Shown: positions 60,757 to 64,000 of the stretch, piece by piece
How positions within the stretch are numbered: position 1 is the first letter of the stretch
Layout: every line of letters begins with the position of its first letter
Assembly (NCBI RefSeq): GCF_014694385.1
Contig: NZ_JAAOCA010000003.1
Coordinates: 124,001 to 188,000, forward strand
Reading direction: 5' to 3'
From: Pseudomonas typographi
GTDB taxonomy: Bacteria; Pseudomonadota; Gammaproteobacteria; Pseudomonadales; Pseudomonadaceae
DNA length: 64,000 nucleotides
The notes under the pieces: model-generated
Seen by the model: the letters and a program-made list of their open reading frames with translations, nothing else
The model's database searches: none
What the model was told of the DNA's origin: nothing
Made by a program: the position numbers and the translations under genes

Positions 60757-61561
60757 GGCGGGGCCTCCAGGTCAGAAGAACGCGCTCCAACTGGCGCATG
60801 ATGATATCCACCAACACACCCAGCAGGGCGTAGATCAAGATGCCGGCGATGATGATGTCGGTGCGTTGGAACTGGTTGGCGTTATTGAGGATGTAGCCCA
60901 ACCCTGCACTGGAGTTGATCTGTTCGGCCGCCACCAACCCCAACAGCGCGCTGCCGGCAGCGTAGCGCCAGCCCACCAGGATCGACGGCATGGCCAAGGG
61001 CAATACGATCAAACGAACTTGTTCGGCACGGCTCATGGCGAAGCTGTTGCCCAGTTCCAGCAGCTTTTTGTCGATGCCGCGAATGCCGTGGTAGGCATTT
61101 AGATACACCGGAAAAATGGCCGCGCCTACGATCAGCAACACCTTGGCAAGCTCGCCGATGCCGAACCACACCACGAATAGCGGTACCAAGGCGATGAAGG
61201 GAATGGTACGGACCATTTGCAACGGCGCGTCGTAGAGGCGCTCGGCATGGGCCGACAAACCGGCGATCACCCCCAGCACCAGCCCTAAGCCCCCGCCGAT
61301 GGCCAAGCCCAAGCCGGCGCGGGCCAGCGATACCGGCAGCGCCGCCTGTAACTCGCCGGTGTGCCACAGTTCTTGGTAGGCCAGCAAAATGTGCCAGGGC
61401 GAGGGCAGCACGAAGTCGTCGAGCCAGCCCAGGCTGGCACACAGTTGCCAGGCCACCACCAACACCACCGGCACCAACAGCCGCAGCGCGGCGCTGGAAC
61501 CGTGCGCGCGGCTGGCAGGCGCTTGGCTGTCGAAACGGTATTCGAGGGTTTTCACCGTCAT
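60743..61561 (-). CDS. SsuC/TauC-like ABC transporter permease
   Basis: 272 residues from the ATG at 61561. Six membrane helices; YDAPLQMVRTIPFIALVPLF and FVVWFGIGELAKVLLIVGAA are the conserved SsuC/TauC segments, followed by the helix with PSILVGWRYAAGSALLGLVA. First gene of a five-gene operon (permease, ATPase, binding protein, SfnB-like, LLM). Divergent from tauA across about 300 bases. Confidence 0.9.
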   Translation of the reverse strand: MTVKTLEYRFDSQAPASRAHGSSAALRLLVPVVLVVAWQLCASLGWLDDFVLPSPWHILLAYQELWHTGELQAALPVSLARAGLGLAIGGGLGLVLGVIAGLSAHAERLYDAPLQMVRTIPFIALVPLFVVWFGIGELAKVLLIVGAAIFPVYLNAYHGIRGIDKKLLELGNSFAMSRAEQVRLIVLPLAMPSILVGWRYAAGSALLGLVAAEQINSSAGLGYILNNANQFQRTDIIIAGILIYALLGVLVDIIMRQLERVLLTWRPRHDQP

Positions 61562-61692
61562 CGGCCCGGCCCCTCCCCGGCCGCTGGGCGGCCTTGCTTG
61601 AACAGGTAACGCATGAGCACGGCTCCGTGGCAGAACGAATGTGCGGCCGACTATAGGCACGGAAATTAACCACCGGCCAATACGCTACGGCA

Positions 61693-61710
61693 CTATCGTT
61701 ATGCCGATAG
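61693..61710. promoter_or_regulatory. CTATCG/CGATAG inverted repeat containing TATCGTTAT
   Basis: CTATCG, TTATGC, CGATAG: a perfect 6-bp dyad, the most symmetrical member of the TATCGTTAT/GTTATGCCGATA family, midway between the permease operon (61561) and tauA (61861). It probably controls one or both divergent sulfur operons through a LysR-type regulator such as CysB or a homologue. Confidence 0.45.
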
Positions 61711-61791
61711 CGAAGGGCGCGGCACGCACTTTTCGGCCCGTGCGCCACCGCTGGAAGTGTGCGTTGGCAACATATTCTTATTCACAAATAG

Positions 61792-61820
61792 TATTGGATC
61801 GTTCTTTTTTAGATCCAATA
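61792..61820. promoter_or_regulatory. 9-bp inverted repeat in the tauA leader
   Basis: TATTGGATC and GATCCAATA pair perfectly around an 11-base T-rich loop (GTTCTTTTTTA). It lies 41-69 bases before tauA. As DNA it could be an operator; as RNA, a leader stem-loop. Confidence 0.4.
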
Positions 61821-61829
61821 GATTGGTGC

Positions 61830-61849
61830 CCTTATCACATCTAATAAGG
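61830..61849 (+). promoter_or_regulatory. hairpin sequestering the tauA ribosome site
   Basis: CCTTAT and ATAAGG pair around an 8-base loop. The AAGG (61846-61849), 11 bases before the tauA ATG, is the only Shine-Dalgarno-like sequence, so the hairpin would hide it. The stem is short and AT-rich, so its effect may be modest. Confidence 0.3.
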
Positions 61850-61860
61850 CCACCCGTACC

Positions 61861-62844
61861 ATGCGCGCACTGCCCACCACTCGCCGTTTGTTCACTGCCG
61901 TACTGCTCGCTGGCGCTGCCTGGCATGCCCAGGCGGCCGATCTCACGGTCGGCTTCCAAACCGGTGTAGACCCCAGCAAAGTGCCGCAAGCCGATGGCGC
62001 CTATGAGAAAGCCACCGGCCAGCGCATTGACTGGCGCCGTTTCAACAGCGGGCCGGAAGTGGTCACGGCGCTGGCCTCCGGCGACGTGCAAATCGGCAAC
62101 CTGGGCTCCAGCCCGTTGGCGGCGGCCGCCTCGCGCAAATTGCCGATCGTCGCGTTCATCGTCTCAGCGCAGATCCACTCCTCCGAAGCCCTGGTGGTGC
62201 GTAACGGCAGCGGCATCGACAAACCCGAAGACCTCAAGGGCAAGACCATTGCCACACCGTTCGTGTCGACCTCCCATTACAGCCTGCTGGGGGCCCTCAA
62301 GCATTGGGGTTTGGACAGCAAGCAAGTGAAGGTGGTGAACCTCAACCCCACGGAAATCGCCGCAGCTTGGAAGCGTGGGGACATCGACGGCGCATTCGTG
62401 TGGTCGCCGGCCCTCGGCGAGATTCGCAAAACCGGCAAAACCCTCACCGATGCCGCCGAAGTCGGCACCTGGGGCGCGCCGACCTTCGAAGTGTGGGTGG
62501 CGCGCAAGGATTACGCCGAGAAGCACCCCGAGGTGATCGCCCAGTTCGCCGGCGTGACCCTTAAAGCCTATGCCGACTACGCCGCGCACAAGGCCGAGTG
62601 GACGCCAGAGTCGGACCCCGTGAAGAAAATCGCCCGGCTGACCGGCGCCAACGCCAGCGACGTGCCTGAGTTGCTGGCCGGCGCCGCCTATCCCGATGCC
62701 CAAGCGCAAACCAGTGCCACGTTACTGGGTGGCGGCACCGCCAAGGACATCGCCGGCACCGCGGCGTTTCTCAAGGAGCAAGGCAAGATCCCCGACGTGT
62801 TACCCGATTACAGCCCTTACGTCAGCGCCCAATTCATTCAGTGA
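61861..62844 (+). CDS. tauA: taurine ABC transporter substrate-binding protein
   Basis: 327 residues with a signal peptide (FTAVLLAGAAWHAQAADLTV). It follows E. coli TauA closely: ASGDVQIGNLGSSPLAAAAS, STSHYSLLGALKHWGLDSKQ, AAWKRGDIDGAFVWSPALGE and the DVLPDYSPYVSAQFIQ C-terminus. It binds taurine in the periplasm. First gene of tauABC, with two hairpins in its leader. The taurine dioxygenase gene, if present, lies beyond the window. Confidence 0.93.
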   Translation: MRALPTTRRLFTAVLLAGAAWHAQAADLTVGFQTGVDPSKVPQADGAYEKATGQRIDWRRFNSGPEVVTALASGDVQIGNLGSSPLAAAASRKLPIVAFIVSAQIHSSEALVVRNGSGIDKPEDLKGKTIATPFVSTSHYSLLGALKHWGLDSKQVKVVNLNPTEIAAAWKRGDIDGAFVWSPALGEIRKTGKTLTDAAEVGTWGAPTFEVWVARKDYAEKHPEVIAQFAGVTLKAYADYAAHKAEWTPESDPVKKIARLTGANASDVPELLAGAAYPDAQAQTSATLLGGGTAKDIAGTAAFLKEQGKIPDVLPDYSPYVSAQFIQ

Positions 62845-62853
62845 GCCGCAGCC

Positions 62854-63642
62854 ATGGCGACCCTCGAACTGCACCGCGTGAGCGCCCACTATCCAGGCGC
62901 AGCGCAACCGGTACTGCATGACCTATCGCTGCAACTGGGCCCCGGCCAGTTGCTGGTGGCGCTGGGCCCTTCCGGCAGCGGCAAGACCAGCCTGCTCAAC
63001 CTCATCGCCGGCTTCGTGGCGCCGAGCGCGGGGCGGCTGACGCTCGATGGCCAAGCGGTGCACGGCCCTGGCGCGGACCGCGGGGTGGTGTTCCAGGACG
63101 ATGTGCTGCTGCCCTGGCAGAACGTACTCGCCAACGTCGCCTTCGGCCTACAATTGGCGGGTGTATCGCGGCGCCAGCGTGAGGCCAAGGCGCGTGAGCT
63201 GCTTGCGCTGGTTAACCTTACAGGCTTCGAGCAACGCAAGGTGTGGGAGCTTTCCGGCGGCCAACGCCAGCGGGTGGGCCTGGCCCGCGCCCTGGCCGCC
63301 GACCCGCGGGTGCTGCTGATGGACGAACCGTTCGGCGCGCTGGACGCGTTCACCCGCGAACAGATGCAGGTGCTGCTGTTGAACGTTTGGCGGCGCACCG
63401 GTAAACCGGTGTTCTTGATCACCCACGACATCGAAGAGGCGGTGTTCCTGGCCACCGACCTGGTGCTGCTGGCACCACACCCGGGGCGCATCGTTGAGCG
63501 CCTGGCGCTGGATTTCGGCCGCCGCCATTCGGCTGGGGAACCGGCGCGGGCGATCAAATCGGACCCCGCCTTCATCGCCACCCGCGAGCATGTGCTGGCC
63601 CAGGTGTTCGCCCAACAACCCCAACTGGAGGCCACCCCATGA
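62854..63642 (+). CDS. tauB: taurine ABC transporter ATPase
   Basis: 262 residues. Walker [10 protein letters not shown], signature LSGGQRQR, Walker [11 protein letters not shown]-loop [29 protein letters not shown] and [20 protein letters not shown] match TauB. Nine bases after tauA, overlapping tauC as ATGA. Confidence 0.93.
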   Translation: MATLELHRVSAHYPGAAQPVLHDLSLQLGPGQLLVALGPSGSGKTSLLNLIAGFVAPSAGRLTLDGQAVHGPGADRGVVFQDDVLLPWQNVLANVAFGLQLAGVSRRQREAKARELLALVNLTGFEQRKVWELSGGQRQRVGLARALAADPRVLLMDEPFGALDAFTREQMQVLLLNVWRRTGKPVFLITHDIEEAVFLATDLVLLAPHPGRIVERLALDFGRRHSAGEPARAIKSDPAFIATREHVLAQVFAQQPQLEATP

Positions 63643-64000
63643 GCGCACTGGAACTGCCTGCCAGCCCGCCGGCCGACGCCGCCACACCGGTGCCACGGCA
63701 GCGCGACAAAGGCACCCGCTGGGTGAGTGCCGCCACGGTGGCGGCGCTGTTGTTCAGTTGGTGGGCGGTGACCCACCTGGGGTGGATCGACCCGTTGTTT
63801 TTACCCGGGCCTGGGGCGGTGCTGGCCAAGGGCTGGGAGCTGTTGAACCAGGGCTATATGGATGTGAGCCTGTGGCGCCACCTGGGGGCGAGCCTGGGGC
63901 GCATCGGCATTGGCCTGGTGGCGGCGGTGCTTACGGCCATTCCGTTGGGCCTGGCCATGGGCCGCCAACGCATTGTTCGGGGTATTTTCGACCCGTTGAT
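63639..64000 (+). CDS. tauC: taurine ABC transporter permease, start only
   Basis: The window ends inside this gene: about 120 residues are visible from the ATG at 63639. [20 protein letters not shown] and [20 protein letters not shown] are the first TauC membrane regions, and [17 protein letters not shown] continues as expected. It completes the taurine importer. Confidence 0.88.
   Translation, partial: MSALELPASPPADAATPVPRQRDKGTRWVSAATVAALLFSWWAVTHLGWIDPLFLPGPGAVLAKGWELLNQGYMDVSLWRHLGASLGRIGIGLVAAVLTAIPLGLAMGRQRIVRGIFDPL

Noticed and set aside
1..64000. CRISPR array, tRNA, rRNA or insertion sequence
   Set aside because: No regularly spaced direct repeats, tRNA-like cloverleaf, rRNA sequence, transposase frame or flanking inverted repeats were recognised.

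Overview
The window is high-GC bacterial DNA, dense in genes, with many ATGA-type stop/start overlaps. It looks like a Pseudomonas chromosome of the putida/fluorescens type. The thiol dioxygenase at 31628 closely resembles, from memory, the 3-mercaptopropionate dioxygenase of P. aeruginosa and sits beside a rhodanese gene, as it does there. No rRNA, tRNA, CRISPR array or insertion sequence was seen. No gene looks clearly broken except an orphan domain at 10917.

Layout. (1) 209-6851: a LysR regulator converges on a TonB-dependent receptor / YetA-like rhamnogalacturonan-lyase-family / DUF6250 operon. (2) 7228-10920: a large autotransporter with its own good promoter. (3) 10917-18943 (minus): flavin monooxygenase, DppBCDF-type transporter, SfnB-type dehydrogenase-fold enzyme, Tat-exported binding protein and an orphan dehydrogenase C-terminal domain, with a LysR gene upstream. 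(4) 20271-22996: exbD, exbB, tonB and a GNAT acetyltransferase. (5) 22997-28110: a 0.9-kb AT-richer gap and an unrecognised 1.4-kilo-residue coiled-coil protein. (6) 28279-39106: SfnB-like enzyme, class II aldolase, flavin monooxygenase, thiol dioxygenase, four-rhodanese array and a second peptide-type transporter. (7) 39170-40676: DUF4865 protein and LysR, divergent. (8) 40702-51143 (minus): a ten-gene operon with an amino-acid importer, oxidase, aminotransferase, cupin dioxygenase, GST and a rhodanese-array/C-S-lyase fusion, with LysR upstream. (9) 52337-56404: binding protein, DszA-type monooxygenase and a third rhodanese array. (10) 56447-61561 (minus): SsuABC-type transporter with DszC- and DszA-like enzymes. 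(11) 61861-64000: tauA, tauB and the start of tauC.

How it fits together. Most of the window reads as an organosulfur scavenging island. Separate modules each combine an importer, an oxygenase or lyase that breaks C-S bonds, and often a sulfur-relay protein made of four rhodanese domains, with LysR regulators nearby. Several module promoters share short AT-rich motifs built on TATCGTTAT or GTTATGCC, and two neighbouring units share a 51-bp element. The substrates are not readable from sequence, except taurine for the last operon. The most unusual items are the three rhodanese arrays, the array fused to a PLP C-S lyase, the orphan dehydrogenase domain and the 1.4-kilo-residue protein.
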